From contig CAITDZ010000088.1 in the NCBI GenBank assembly GCA_903891285.1, positions 1 through 32,297 of the forward strand: 32,297 nt of DNA. The letters run 5' to 3'. The notes below the pieces were generated by a model. That model made no database searches and was not told the origin of the DNA. It worked only from the letters and a program-made list of their open reading frames with translations. The DNA comes from an uncultured Solirubrobacterales bacterium. GTDB lineage: Bacteria > Actinomycetota > Thermoleophilia > Solirubrobacterales > 70-9. Shown piece by piece: positions 1 through 9,188 of the stretch (the first letter of the stretch is position 1; each line of letters opens with the position of its first letter). Made by a program: the position numbers and the translations under genes.

Positions 1-2
1 GC

Positions 3-1037
3 GAGGTCAAGTACGTCTCGGCCGCCTTCCCCTCGGCCTGCGGAAAGACCAACCTGGCGATGCTGATCCCCACCATCCCCGGATGGAAGGTCGAAACGAT
101 CGGCGACGACATCGCCTGGATGAAGTTCGACGACGAAGGACGACTGAGGGCGGTCAACCCGGAGTTCGGTTTCTTCGGGGTTGCCCCTGGCACCAGCCAG
201 GAGTCGAACCCGAATGCGATCCAGACGATCGACGGCAACTCGATCTTCACCAACTGTGCCTTGACCGACGACGGTGATGTCTGGTGGGAGGACATGACGG
301 CCACCCCGCCGGACCACCTGATCGATTGGCACGGCGAGGACTGGACACCGGACTCCGACGACCCGGCCGCCCACCCGAACGCCCGCTTCACGACCCCGGC
401 GGGCCAGGCCCCGAGCATCGCGCCGGAGTGGGAGGACCCGGAGGGGGTGCCGATCGATGCCTTCCTGTTCGGTGGCCGCCGAGCCACCGTGGTCCCGCTG
501 GTCACCGAGGCTTTCGATTGGGAGCACGGCGTATTCCTCGGCGCAACCATGTCCTCCGAGACGACCGCGGCAGCTGCCGGGGCGGTGGGGGAGCTGCGCT
601 TCGACCCGATGGCGATGCTCCCCTTCTGTGGGTACGACATGGGCGACTACTTCCGCCACTGGCTCTCGATCGGAAGGACGGAGGGCGCCGAGCTGCCGAA
701 GATCTTCTACGTCAACTGGTTCCGGCGCGATCCGACCGGGGATTTCCTCTGGCCGGGGTTCGGGGAGAACAGCCGGGTCCTCGAGTGGGTGTTCCGGCGC
801 TGCGATGACCAGGGGGAGACGATCGAGACCGCGATGGGCCTGTTGCCGACGATCGGCGACCTCGACCTCGACGGCCTCGAGATCTCGGCCGACGCGCTCG
901 ACACCCTTCTCACGGTCGACGACGATGCAGTCAGGGCCCAGCTGCCCCAGATCGAGGAGCACCTGGCCAAGTTCGGGGATGAACTACCTCCCGAACTCGA
1001 TGCCCAGCTTGACGCGTTGCGCCAGCGGCTCGGCTGA
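3..1037 (+). CDS. pckG: Phosphoenolpyruvate carboxykinase (GTP), C-terminal part, truncated by window start
   Basis: Frame is open from base 3 ([42 protein letters not shown], the P-loop FPSACGKTN of GTP-PEPCK); continues with PEPCK-like [24 protein letters not shown]-type sequence (here [28 protein letters not shown]). Confidence 0.95.
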   Translation, partial: EVKYVSAAFPSACGKTNLAMLIPTIPGWKVETIGDDIAWMKFDDEGRLRAVNPEFGFFGVAPGTSQESNPNAIQTIDGNSIFTNCALTDDGDVWWEDMTATPPDHLIDWHGEDWTPDSDDPAAHPNARFTTPAGQAPSIAPEWEDPEGVPIDAFLFGGRRATVVPLVTEAFDWEHGVFLGATMSSETTAAAAGAVGELRFDPMAMLPFCGYDMGDYFRHWLSIGRTEGAELPKIFYVNWFRRDPTGDFLWPGFGENSRVLEWVFRRCDDQGETIETAMGLLPTIGDLDLDGLEISADALDTLLTVDDDAVRAQLPQIEEHLAKFGDELPPELDAQLDALRQRLG

Positions 1038-1066
1038 GATTCCGCACTCCCCGGGTGCCCCGGCGA

Positions 1067-2122
1067 TCAGTCGGAGAACTCGTACTGCTCGGCCAGCTCG
1101 GGATCTTTCCTGGCCAGCATCTCGGCCAGGTCGACCATCACCTTGCACTGCTTCCAGGTCGCGTCGTCCTGCATCTTGCCGTCGATCATGTGGACCCCCT
1201 TGCCGTCGGGAATCGCTTCGATCACCTTCTTGGCGAAGATCACCTCGTCGGGAGGGGGTGAGAAGACCTTCTTGGCGATACCGATCTGGACCGGGTGGAG
1301 CGACCAGGACCCGACGCAGCCGAGCAGGAAAGCGGAGCGGAACTGGGCCTCGCAACCTTCGACGTCCTTGATGTCGCCGTACGGGCCGTAGAAGGGGAGG
1401 ATGTCGTTGGCCGTGCAGGCATCGACCATCCTGGCGATCGAGTAGTGCCAGGGGTCCTGCTGTGCGGTGACCCTGGGCGCCTCCTCGTCCTCGGGGTCAG
1501 GGTCCTCTATCACCCGGTAACCGGGATGTCCACCGCCGACCCGGGTCGTCTTCATCCGGCGCGAGGCGGCCAGGTCGGCCGGGCCGAAGCTCATGCCCTG
1601 CATTCGCGGGCTGGCCGCGGCGATCTCTTCGACGTTCACGACACCCTGGGCCGTCTCGAGGATCGCGTGGATCAGGATCGGGCGGGTGACCCCGGCCTTG
1701 GCCTCCAGCTGGGCCAGAAGCTGGTCCATGTAGTGGATGTCCCACGGTCCCTCGACCTTCGGGACCATCAGGACGTCGATCACGTTGCCTGCCTCGGTGA
1801 CCAGTTCGATCACGTCGTCGAGCACCCAGGGGCTCTCCAGGGAGTTGATCCTCGACCAGAGCTGGGTATCTCCGAGCTCGGCCTCCTTGGCGACCTTGAT
1901 CAGGCCTTCGCGCGCCGCCACCTTGTTGTCGACCGGGACCGCATCCTCGAGGTTGCCGAGCAAGATGTCGGCCTGCTGGGCCATGTCCGGAACCTTGGCG
2001 GCCATCTTCTCGTTCGAGGCGTCGAAGAAATGGATCATCCGGGAGGGGCCGAAGGGGACCTCGGTAATCGGATCGGGCGCTCCGATCGCCATCGGCTTGA
2101 AGAAGTTGCGGGGGTTTCTCAC
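1067..2122 (-). CDS. HpcH/HpaI-CitE family CoA-ester lyase; candidate L-malyl-CoA/beta-methylmalyl-CoA lyase
   Basis: 351 aa; [75 protein letters not shown] are typical of the family. GTG start preceded by SD-like AAGGAG. EMC context (ccr, ecm, maoC). Confidence 0.85.
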   Translation of the reverse strand: MRNPRNFFKPMAIGAPDPITEVPFGPSRMIHFFDASNEKMAAKVPDMAQQADILLGNLEDAVPVDNKVAAREGLIKVAKEAELGDTQLWSRINSLESPWVLDDVIELVTEAGNVIDVLMVPKVEGPWDIHYMDQLLAQLEAKAGVTRPILIHAILETAQGVVNVEEIAAASPRMQGMSFGPADLAASRRMKTTRVGGGHPGYRVIEDPDPEDEEAPRVTAQQDPWHYSIARMVDACTANDILPFYGPYGDIKDVEGCEAQFRSAFLLGCVGSWSLHPVQIGIAKKVFSPPPDEVIFAKKVIEAIPDGKGVHMIDGKMQDDATWKQCKVMVDLAEMLARKDPELAEQYEFSD

Positions 2123-2317
2123 GGCTCTCCTTGGTCTGGTGTGGGATCCGGCATGAAACCGGCCCGGGAGTTGCGGAATCTATCGTCAGGCGCATCAGGG
2201 TGGCATCTGGCCGGCCAAACCCCCTCCCGGCCTGACGTTGCCCGGACCGGTATCCTCCTAGGACGGTTTTGAGGCCCCTAGTGGCCATTCTCGCCACTCC
2301 GACCGAATAGGAGCGAC

Positions 2318-3526
2318 ATGTACCAGTCGACTTACCAGGAGATGACGGAGGACCAGAAGGCGATCACCGAGATGGTCCGCCAGTTCGTCGATGAGCAGAT
2401 CATCCCGACCGCCGAGGAGTACGACCACGAGGACAAGTTCCCGGAACCGATCGTCGAGCAGATGAAGGAACTCGGCCTGTTCGGTGTGACGATCCCCGAG
2501 CAGTACGGGGGGATGGGCCTCGACCTGACCACTTACACGATGATCGTCGAGGAGCTCTCCCGCGGCTGGATCTCGATTTCCGGTGTGATCAACACCCACT
2601 TCATCGGCTCGTACCTGTTGATGAAGTTCGGCACCGAGGAGCAGAAGGAGACGTTCCTCCCGCGAATGGCGACCGGCGAGGTTCGGGCGGCCTTCTCGCT
2701 CTCCGAGCCCGAGATCGGCTCGGACGTGCAGGCGCTGAAGACCTCCGCCAAGAAGGACGAGGACGGCAACTGGGAGATCAACGGCCAGAAGATGTGGGTC
2801 ACCAATGGCCTCGGTTCGACCCTGGTCTTCCTGCTGGCCAAGAGCGACCCTGACGCCGACCCCCGTTACAAGGGGATGACCTGCTTCATCACCGAGAAAG
2901 AGCCGTGGGCGCACGAGAATACCGGCGAGTTCGCCGGCCTCACGGTCCCTCCGACGATCAAGAAGATGGGCTACAAGGGCGTCGAGTCGACCGAGCTGGT
3001 CTACGACGGCTACAAGTGCCCGCCAGACCGGATCCTCGGCGGTGAGGAGGAGGGCCTGAACAAGGGCTTCGGCCAGATGATGGACGCGCTCGAAGTCGGA
3101 CGCGTCAACGTCGCTGCCAGGGGCGTGGGTATCGCCCAGCGGGCCTTCGAACTGGCGATCAAGTACAGCCAGGAGCGGAAGACTTTCGGCAAGCCGATCG
3201 CCCAGCACCAGGCAATCCAGTTCAAGCTGGCCGACATGGCGACCAAGATCGAGGCCGCCAGGCTGGTCACGAGGAAGGCCTGCCAGATGAAGGACGCCGG
3301 AATGCGGTCCGACCTCGAGGCCGGGATGGCGAAGTTGATCGCCTCGGAGACCGGCAAGGAGGTCGTTGAGGAATCGTTCCGGATCCACGGTGGCTACGGC
3401 TACTCGAAGGAGTACGAGATCGAGCGCCTCTACCGTGACGCTCCGCTGCTCCTGATCGGTGAGGGCACTTCCGAGATCCAGCGAATGGTGATCGGCAAGA
3501 AGCTCCTCGAGCGGTACGAGATCTAG
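2318..3526 (+). CDS. Acyl-CoA dehydrogenase; candidate (2S)-methylsuccinyl-CoA dehydrogenase
   Basis: 402 aa; AFSLSEPEIGSDVQALKTSA, WVTNG, RKTFGKPIAQHQAIQFKLADMATKIEAARLV, IHGGYGYSKEYEIERLYRDAPLLLIGEGTSEIQ. SD AGGAG upstream. Substrate assignment is from context only. Confidence 0.9.
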   Translation: MYQSTYQEMTEDQKAITEMVRQFVDEQIIPTAEEYDHEDKFPEPIVEQMKELGLFGVTIPEQYGGMGLDLTTYTMIVEELSRGWISISGVINTHFIGSYLLMKFGTEEQKETFLPRMATGEVRAAFSLSEPEIGSDVQALKTSAKKDEDGNWEINGQKMWVTNGLGSTLVFLLAKSDPDADPRYKGMTCFITEKEPWAHENTGEFAGLTVPPTIKKMGYKGVESTELVYDGYKCPPDRILGGEEEGLNKGFGQMMDALEVGRVNVAARGVGIAQRAFELAIKYSQERKTFGKPIAQHQAIQFKLADMATKIEAARLVTRKACQMKDAGMRSDLEAGMAKLIASETGKEVVEESFRIHGGYGYSKEYEIERLYRDAPLLLIGEGTSEIQRMVIGKKLLERYEI

Positions 3527-3546
3527 GGAAGCCCGGTAACGCCAGG

Positions 3547-3912
3547 ATGGCCTCGACCGCGGAGATGATCGTAGGCGCGGTCGATGGGCTGACCGGTGAA
3601 GTTCCGGCGCTGAAGAAGTTGAAGCTCGTCTTCGGCCTCGACATCCGGGCGAAGGGCGACGTCCAGACCTACCGGGTGGAGCTGCCCGGGCCCGAGGTCA
3701 GCAAGGGGAGGGGGGAGGACGAACGATGCCGAATCGAGATCGACCGTCCCACATTCAACGCCCTGGCTGACCCCAAGAGTGGACTTTCCGCCTATCGGCG
3801 GGCGGTAGAGGATGGCCACGTCCGGTTCGAAGGGGATGCGAACGTCGCGAAGCTGGTCGCCAAGGTCGTCGAAACGCACGAGCAGCGAACCAGCCTGAAG
3901 AAAGTCCACTAG
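3547..3912 (+). CDS. Small hypothetical protein, possibly SCP2 sterol-carrier-like
   Basis: 121 aa ORF between the acyl-CoA dehydrogenase and MaoC gene, same strand; CRIEIDRPTFNALADPKSGLSAYRRAVEDGHVRFEGDANVAKLVAKV resembles the end of SCP2-like domains. Confidence 0.6.
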   Translation: MASTAEMIVGAVDGLTGEVPALKKLKLVFGLDIRAKGDVQTYRVELPGPEVSKGRGEDERCRIEIDRPTFNALADPKSGLSAYRRAVEDGHVRFEGDANVAKLVAKVVETHEQRTSLKKVH

Positions 3913-4008
3913 TCGACCGGACCCGACCTCGCCGCGGGGACGCGCCCGTTTCTCGTAGCCTGCGTGGAGCCGGTCCCACGGAAACGAGAAGGAGCACCCG
4001 AGACCAAG

Positions 4009-4539
4009 ATGAGCGAGACCAACGAGGACTTCACCACCGACCAGGCCGAGCGCGAGGAGTCGGGGTCCCACCCTTACGGCCGGTACCTCGAGGAGTTCGA
4101 GGTCGGCGCCGTCTACAAGCACATGCCGGCGAAGACGGTGACCGAGGCCGACGACCACCTCTTCTGCCTGCTGACCATGAACCACCACCCGCTACACATC
4201 AACGATGTTCATGCGCAGGCATCGCAGCAGGGCAGGAACGTCGTGGTCGGTCCGCTGGTCTACTCGCTCGCGGTCGGCATGTCGGTCTCGGACTTCTCCG
4301 GGAAGGCGATCGCCAACCTGGCGACCGACGAGCTCAGCCACCCCCATCCCGTCTTCCACGGAGACACCCTCTTCTGCGAGTCGGAGGTGCTCGAGGTCCG
4401 CGAGTCGAAGTCGAAGCCCGACCGCGGCCTGGTCAAGGTCCAGACCCGCGTCTACAACCAGGACGGAGTCCTGGTTGCCGAGTTCAAGCGGACCGCGCTG
4501 ATCCCGAAGAAGAACCCGGGCGAGCCGCTTCCCGAGTAG
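4009..4539 (+). CDS. MaoC-like (hotdog) hydratase; candidate mesaconyl-CoA hydratase
   Basis: ATG at 4009 with upstream AAGGAG chosen over GTG at 3964; GRYLEEFEVGAVYKHMPAKTVTEADDHLFCLLTMNHHPLHIN, VVGPLVYSLAVGMSVSDFSG. Confidence 0.87.
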   Translation: MSETNEDFTTDQAEREESGSHPYGRYLEEFEVGAVYKHMPAKTVTEADDHLFCLLTMNHHPLHINDVHAQASQQGRNVVVGPLVYSLAVGMSVSDFSGKAIANLATDELSHPHPVFHGDTLFCESEVLEVRESKSKPDRGLVKVQTRVYNQDGVLVAEFKRTALIPKKNPGEPLPE

Positions 4540-4553
4540 TCAGCCGATCCGGC

Positions 4554-5111
4554 TCAGTGGGAGCCGTCGGGGGCGTGGGCCGGTGGCCTCGACTCCTCGG
4601 CCAGTGAGGTGATCTCGAGCGTCCCGCGCGCTGCGTCCTCCAGCACGGAAGTCGCCTCCTCGGCCGAGCGTGCGTACAGCTCGACCAGCAGGTGGACCAC
4701 GATCAGGTCCTCCTGGTGCTTGTGGAACCTGACGTGCGTGAAGAACTCACGGGTACCGGCGCCTCCGAACGCCCCGAAGGTGAGTGACTCGGTTGCCTCG
4801 GGCCCCGAGCAGGCCTCGATCGTCGACGCCTCGACGGCGACCGTGCAGGAGGCGACCCACGGAGTCCCGGCGACGAGCCGCTCCCAGCGGTCCTCGACTG
4901 GGACCACTGACTGGCCGTCAAAGGTCAGGTGGGGCTGGTCGTGCAGGCAGTCGAGGCACTGGACCACCGACTCCTGGATCTCGTCGACCCCCTCGGTGGG
5001 GAAACCACTCTCGGGGTCGACCTTCCGGATCGCGTCGTAGTGGAGCTGTACCTCTAGGTTCCGTGACCAGCAGCGGTAGCAGCGAAGCCAGGCGGAGATC
5101 GAATCGTTCAA
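4554..5111 (-). CDS. Hypothetical protein with two CxxC pairs
   Basis: TTG start at 5111, 1 nt after the stop of the upstream DsbA-like gene; WLRCYRCW...VVQCLDCLHDQP. The longer ORF start at 5201 would overlap that gene. Confidence 0.55.
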   Translation of the reverse strand: MNDSISAWLRCYRCWSRNLEVQLHYDAIRKVDPESGFPTEGVDEIQESVVQCLDCLHDQPHLTFDGQSVVPVEDRWERLVAGTPWVASCTVAVEASTIEACSGPEATESLTFGAFGGAGTREFFTHVRFHKHQEDLIVVHLLVELYARSAEEATSVLEDAARGTLEITSLAEESRPPAHAPDGSH

Positions 5112-5112
5112 G

Positions 5113-5874
5113 CTACTGGGCCTGCTTGATCGCCTTCTTGAGGTCGTCGAGCGAGCCCCCCTGTATCGGCTCGAGTGAGCCATCGGGCTTCTCGAGGGCA
5201 AAGGAGGGAGTACCAGTGAACTGGAGTTCGATCGCCTTCTCGTCGGCTGCCAGAAGCTGCTTCTCCCACTTCGGGAGGTTACGATCCTCGTTCCACTTGT
5301 CGATGTCCTCGACCCCGGCCTGTTCGGCGATGTCGGTCAGGAACTCTTCGGTGACGTATCCGGTTCCCTCGACACCCTGGTTGGCGTAGAAGTACTCGAT
5401 GAACTCCCAGTAGCGACCCTGGAGCGATGCGGCAAGGGCTGCCTTGGCTGCCGTGGTCGAGTCGGGACCGAGGATCGGCCAGTTCCGGAACTCGATCGTT
5501 GCCCGTCCGGTTCGGATCTCTTCATCGACCAGGTCGGGCAGGTCATTCTCTGCAAAGGCCTGACAGGCAGGGCACTGCAGGTCGCCGAACTCGACCAGGG
5601 AGGCTTTCGCACCCGGCTCGCCGAGGACCAGTCCGTTCTGGGGGATCCCGGCCAGCGATTTGGTGATCTCCGAATCCGACTTGGTCGCCTGGTCGCCGCC
5701 CCCGCCGGAGCTGGCAACCACGATGACTACCACCACGACGACGATCGCCAGGAAGGCGATCGCGGCGACTGCCTTGACCATGTTCTGCTTGCGGTCGTCG
5801 CCCTGTGCCTTCTTCTCGGCGGCAAGTCGCTTCTCCCTGAGCTCCTTGCGTTTCTTCTGACTTTCGGTCGCCAT
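5113..5874 (-). CDS. Membrane-anchored DsbA-family thiol:disulfide oxidoreductase
   Basis: N-terminal basic segment plus hydrophobic helix (AVAAIAFLAIVVVVVVIVVASS), LVEFGDLQCPACQAFAEND (CPAC motif), FTGTPSFALEKPDGS (cis-Pro loop). Confidence 0.85.
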   Translation of the reverse strand: MATESQKKRKELREKRLAAEKKAQGDDRKQNMVKAVAAIAFLAIVVVVVVIVVASSGGGGDQATKSDSEITKSLAGIPQNGLVLGEPGAKASLVEFGDLQCPACQAFAENDLPDLVDEEIRTGRATIEFRNWPILGPDSTTAAKAALAASLQGRYWEFIEYFYANQGVEGTGYVTEEFLTDIAEQAGVEDIDKWNEDRNLPKWEKQLLAADEKAIELQFTGTPSFALEKPDGSLEPIQGGSLDDLKKAIKQAQ

Positions 5875-5943
5875 TCTCGGAAAGGGTATCCGACTCGGTC
5901 TCCAGCCAGCCTCGCTCGGATTGACCCCCGAGCCAGCCAGGCC

Positions 5944-7956
5944 TTACGCGGGTTGGCCGGCCTCCGCCTCCTTCGAGGAGCGGGCCACCAGGTCGACGAT
6001 CTCCCTCATGATCCCGTTGATGTCGAAGTCCTTCGGCGTATAGACGCCGGCCACGCCCTTCTCCTGAAGGAATTCAGCGTCCTCAGGGGGAATGATTCCC
6101 CCGGCAACCACTGGGATCTCGACCCCGGCCGCCTCGAGGCGTTCGACGACCTCGGGAACGAGCTCGAGGTGGGAGCCGGAGAGGATCGAGAGTCCGACCA
6201 CGTCGACGTCTTCCTGGACGGCCGACTCGGCGATCTGCTCGGGTGTGAGCCTGATCCCCTGGTAGACGACCTCCATGCCGACGTCGCGCGCCCGCAGGGC
6301 AATCTGCTCGGAGCCGTTCGAGTGGCCGTCGAGTCCCGGTTTGCCGACCAGGATCCGGAGCCTGTGACCTATCTCGTCCGAGACCTCGTCCACCCGGCGC
6401 CTGACCTCCTCGATGTCTTCCCGATCGGCACTCGGGCCGGCCGCACCGACTCCGGTCGGACCGCGGTAGGCACCAAAGACCTCCCTGAGGGTCTCGGCCC
6501 ACTCGCCGGTCGTGGCACCGGCCCGAGCCGCCTCGATCGTCGCCGGCATGATGTTCTCGTCCTCGGAAGCGGCCGCACGTGCGACCTCGGCAAGCGCCTG
6601 ATCGACGGCTGCGTCGTCGCGATCGGCCTTCCATTGCTCGAGGGCTTCGACCCGCTCGCGTTCGACCTCGGGGTCGGGCTTCATGATCCCGCCGTCCGAA
6701 CTCGCGGTGAGCGGTGAGTCCTCGGTCTCGGTGTAGGAGTTGAGCCCGACCACCTTCTGGTCCCCGGCCTCGATCCGTGCCACCCGGTCGCGGTGGGATT
6801 CGACCAGTCGAGCCTTCATGTAAGGCACCGCTGCGACGGCCCCGCCCTTTTCCTCGATCACGGCCATCTCATCCCGGGCGCCCTCGATCAACTCCTCGAC
6901 CAGACCCTCCATGACGACTGACCCCTCGAAGATGTCTGGGTATTCGAGGATGTCGGTCTCGAATGCAAGGATCTGCTGGATACGGAGACTCCACTGCTGG
7001 TCCCAGGGGCGGGGCAGGCCCATCGCCTCGTTCCAGGCCGGCAGCTGGAGGGCTCTCGCCCTGGCATCGCGGGCGAGGATCACGGCAAGGGCTTCGACCA
7101 CGATCCGCTGGACGTTGTTCTCGGGCTGGGCCTCGGTCAGGCCCAGCGAGTTGACCTGGACCCCGTACCGGAACCGGAGCATCTTCGGGTCCTCGACGCC
7201 GTAGCGCTCCCGGCCGATCTCGGTCCAGAGCCGACCCATTGCCTTGAGCTTTGCCACTTCCTCGACGAACCGGATCCCGGCGTTCACGAAGAACGAGATC
7301 CGACCGAAGACCTTGGGAAAGTCCTCTTCCGCCACCTGTCCGCGCTTCTTGACCTCGTCGAGCACGGCGATTGCGTTTGAGAGTGCGTAGGCGATCTCCT
7401 GGACCGGGGTGGCCCCGGCTTCCTGTAGGTGGTAGGAGCAGATGTTGATCGGGTTCCAGGCCGGAACTTCGTTCACCGAGAAGGCGACCATGTCGGCGAT
7501 CAGGCGCATCGACGGCTCGGGCGGGAAGGCGTAGGTGCCTCGGGAGAGGTATTCCTTGATGATGTCGTTCTGGGTGGTGCCGGTCAGCTCCGCACGATCC
7601 ACCCCGGATTCCTCGGCCGCTGCCACGTAGAGCCCCAGCATCCACGCTGCGACCGCGTTGATGGTCATCGAGGTGTTCATCTCGCCGAGTGGGATTCCCT
7701 CCATCAGGGTCTCCATGTCGCCGAGGTGGGCGACCGAGACGCCGACCTTGCCGACCTCTCCGCGTGAGAGCGGGTGGTCGGGGTCGTACCCGGTCTGGGT
7801 CGGAAGGTCGAAGGCGACCGAGAGGCCGGTCTGGCCCTTGGCCAGGTTCGACCTGTAGAGCTCGTTCGAGCGCCGCGCATCGGAGTGCCCGGCATAGGTA
7901 CGCATGACCCAGGGCCGGTCGGGCTGCTCGAGCCTGTGCGTTCCGTCCTCGGCCAT
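5944..7956 (-). CDS. ecm: MeaA-type adenosylcobalamin-dependent acyl-CoA mutase; probable ethylmalonyl-CoA mutase
   Basis: 670 aa with mutase domain (YAGHSDARRSNELYRSNLAKGQTGLSVAFDLPTQTGYDPDHP, MNTSMTINAVAAWMLGLYVAAAEESG) fused to a B12-binding domain (LVGKPGLDGHSNGSEQIA, i.e. DxHxxG). Single-chain MeaA-like size and linkage to ccr favour Ecm over Mcm/Icm. Confidence 0.88.
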   Translation of the reverse strand: MAEDGTHRLEQPDRPWVMRTYAGHSDARRSNELYRSNLAKGQTGLSVAFDLPTQTGYDPDHPLSRGEVGKVGVSVAHLGDMETLMEGIPLGEMNTSMTINAVAAWMLGLYVAAAEESGVDRAELTGTTQNDIIKEYLSRGTYAFPPEPSMRLIADMVAFSVNEVPAWNPINICSYHLQEAGATPVQEIAYALSNAIAVLDEVKKRGQVAEEDFPKVFGRISFFVNAGIRFVEEVAKLKAMGRLWTEIGRERYGVEDPKMLRFRYGVQVNSLGLTEAQPENNVQRIVVEALAVILARDARARALQLPAWNEAMGLPRPWDQQWSLRIQQILAFETDILEYPDIFEGSVVMEGLVEELIEGARDEMAVIEEKGGAVAAVPYMKARLVESHRDRVARIEAGDQKVVGLNSYTETEDSPLTASSDGGIMKPDPEVERERVEALEQWKADRDDAAVDQALAEVARAAASEDENIMPATIEAARAGATTGEWAETLREVFGAYRGPTGVGAAGPSADREDIEEVRRRVDEVSDEIGHRLRILVGKPGLDGHSNGSEQIALRARDVGMEVVYQGIRLTPEQIAESAVQEDVDVVGLSILSGSHLELVPEVVERLEAAGVEIPVVAGGIIPPEDAEFLQEKGVAGVYTPKDFDINGIMREIVDLVARSSKEAEAGQPA

Positions 7957-8059
7957 GCCGGAAAGATACCCGTAGCCGGCTTTCGGTCGCTTCGGCAGTT
8001 TCCTTTACAGGAAAGGTCCCGACGCACCGTTCGGGCCTTCGCTGTGTTTAGGTAGCGAA

Positions 8060-8830
8060 GTGACCATGAACCATCCAACGCGTCTCGCCGCTCCAGGCAG
8101 CTCCCACGGCCATTTGGCCGGGCGCATCCCACTGATGGTGGCCCTGATCATCGGCCTGCTGACCGCAGCCCTCGGGCCCGCCGTGGCTCGGAGCGAGGCC
8201 GCGGCCACGCTCTCGATCTACAAGAACGCTCTCGACACCTCGGCAAAGCGCTCCCAGATCTTCCGTTACGGCTCCGAGGGCCAATGCAAGCGGGGCAAGG
8301 CGAGCAAGGCGTTCAGGTTCTCCCTCGGCAAGCAGACCCGTGAGTGTTTCTTCCGGCTCCCGGCCGTCGGACGGTCGGTCGAAGTCTCCGCGGTCGGGGT
8401 CCTGTTCGACTCGACCCCGGAGAAGGTGATCGGCAGGACCTACCTGGCGGTCTCGACCCGACAGACCGGCAATGGTTCCCGGTACCAGCTCGCAGTCTTT
8501 CCTTCGCAACGGAAGTGGGAGCTGAGGAAGGTCGAGCCGAACGGTGCGATCGAGTACCTGGCAACGGGAAAGAACCAGAAGGAGATCAAGGGTCCCGGTA
8601 AGTCGAACCGGATCCTCCTTCGGTCGTTCAATGGGGTCAAGGGCCAGCCATCGACAACGGCACGGCTGGTCGCCCGCATCAACGGCAAGCGGGTGGTCGT
8701 CTTCAACGATGCCCGTGGCCTTCAGCTGACCGGTCGGATCACCTCTTTCTCGATCGGCTCACCGCTCTTCGCCACCGGCGCTGCCGGGAGCTTCCGCGAG
8801 GTAGACGTCCGTATCCCGGATCCCTTCTAG
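8060..8830 (+). CDS. Secreted hypothetical protein
   Basis: N-terminal signal-like hydrophobic segment (LMVALIIGLLTAALGPAVARSEA) then a beta-rich domain; GTG at 8060 or ATG at 8066. Confidence 0.7.
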   Translation: MTMNHPTRLAAPGSSHGHLAGRIPLMVALIIGLLTAALGPAVARSEAAATLSIYKNALDTSAKRSQIFRYGSEGQCKRGKASKAFRFSLGKQTRECFFRLPAVGRSVEVSAVGVLFDSTPEKVIGRTYLAVSTRQTGNGSRYQLAVFPSQRKWELRKVEPNGAIEYLATGKNQKEIKGPGKSNRILLRSFNGVKGQPSTTARLVARINGKRVVVFNDARGLQLTGRITSFSIGSPLFATGAAGSFREVDVRIPDPF

Positions 8831-8848
8831 GGAGCGACGGGGATAGGT

Positions 8849-9169
8849 TCAGGCCGAGTCGGCGGCCCGCCGGGCGAAACTGCCGGCGACCGGCGTGTTC
8901 CACGACGGCAGGAGCGGCTTGTCGTAGAAAGTGATGATCTCGGTCCGGATCGCGGAGACCTCGTCCGAGAACCAGTAGTCCTGGAAGTCCTCTTTCCGTT
9001 TCCAGACGGAGACCTGGCGGAACAGGAGCGGATCGTCGATCGACCGGTAGATCCACCAGTCGAGAACCCCGTACTCACCGGCCAGCTCGGCTGCCGGAAA
9101 CCAGAGGTCGATCCATTCCTGGGCCCGGAACGGGGTCAGGTGCCAGTTGAGCTCGCAGATCTGATTCAT
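8849..9169 (-). CDS. Hypothetical 106-aa protein, ccr-linked
   Basis: MNQICELNWHLTPFRAQEWIDLWFPAAELAGEYGVLDWWIYRSIDDPLLFRQVSVWKRKEDFQDYWFSDEV; starts 19 nt after the ccr stop, same strand. Confidence 0.7.
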   Translation of the reverse strand: MNQICELNWHLTPFRAQEWIDLWFPAAELAGEYGVLDWWIYRSIDDPLLFRQVSVWKRKEDFQDYWFSDEVSAIRTEIITFYDKPLLPSWNTPVAGSFARRAADSA

Positions 9170-9188
9170 CGTGTCGCCGGCTCCCCGT

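Noticed and set aside
1038-1066. Possible bidirectional terminator between pckG and the lyase gene (CCCCGGGTGCCCCGG)
   Set aside because: Only a short GC run with a weak imperfect stem and no U-tract; not distinguishable from background.
1295-2272. 325-aa plus-strand ORF opposite the CoA-ester lyase
   Set aside because: Antisense shadow of the recognised lyase; no domain signature.
2258-3388. 376-aa minus-strand ORF opposite the acyl-CoA dehydrogenase
   Set aside because: Shadow ORF with biased Leu/Asp/Arg/Gly composition typical of reverse frames in high-GC genes.
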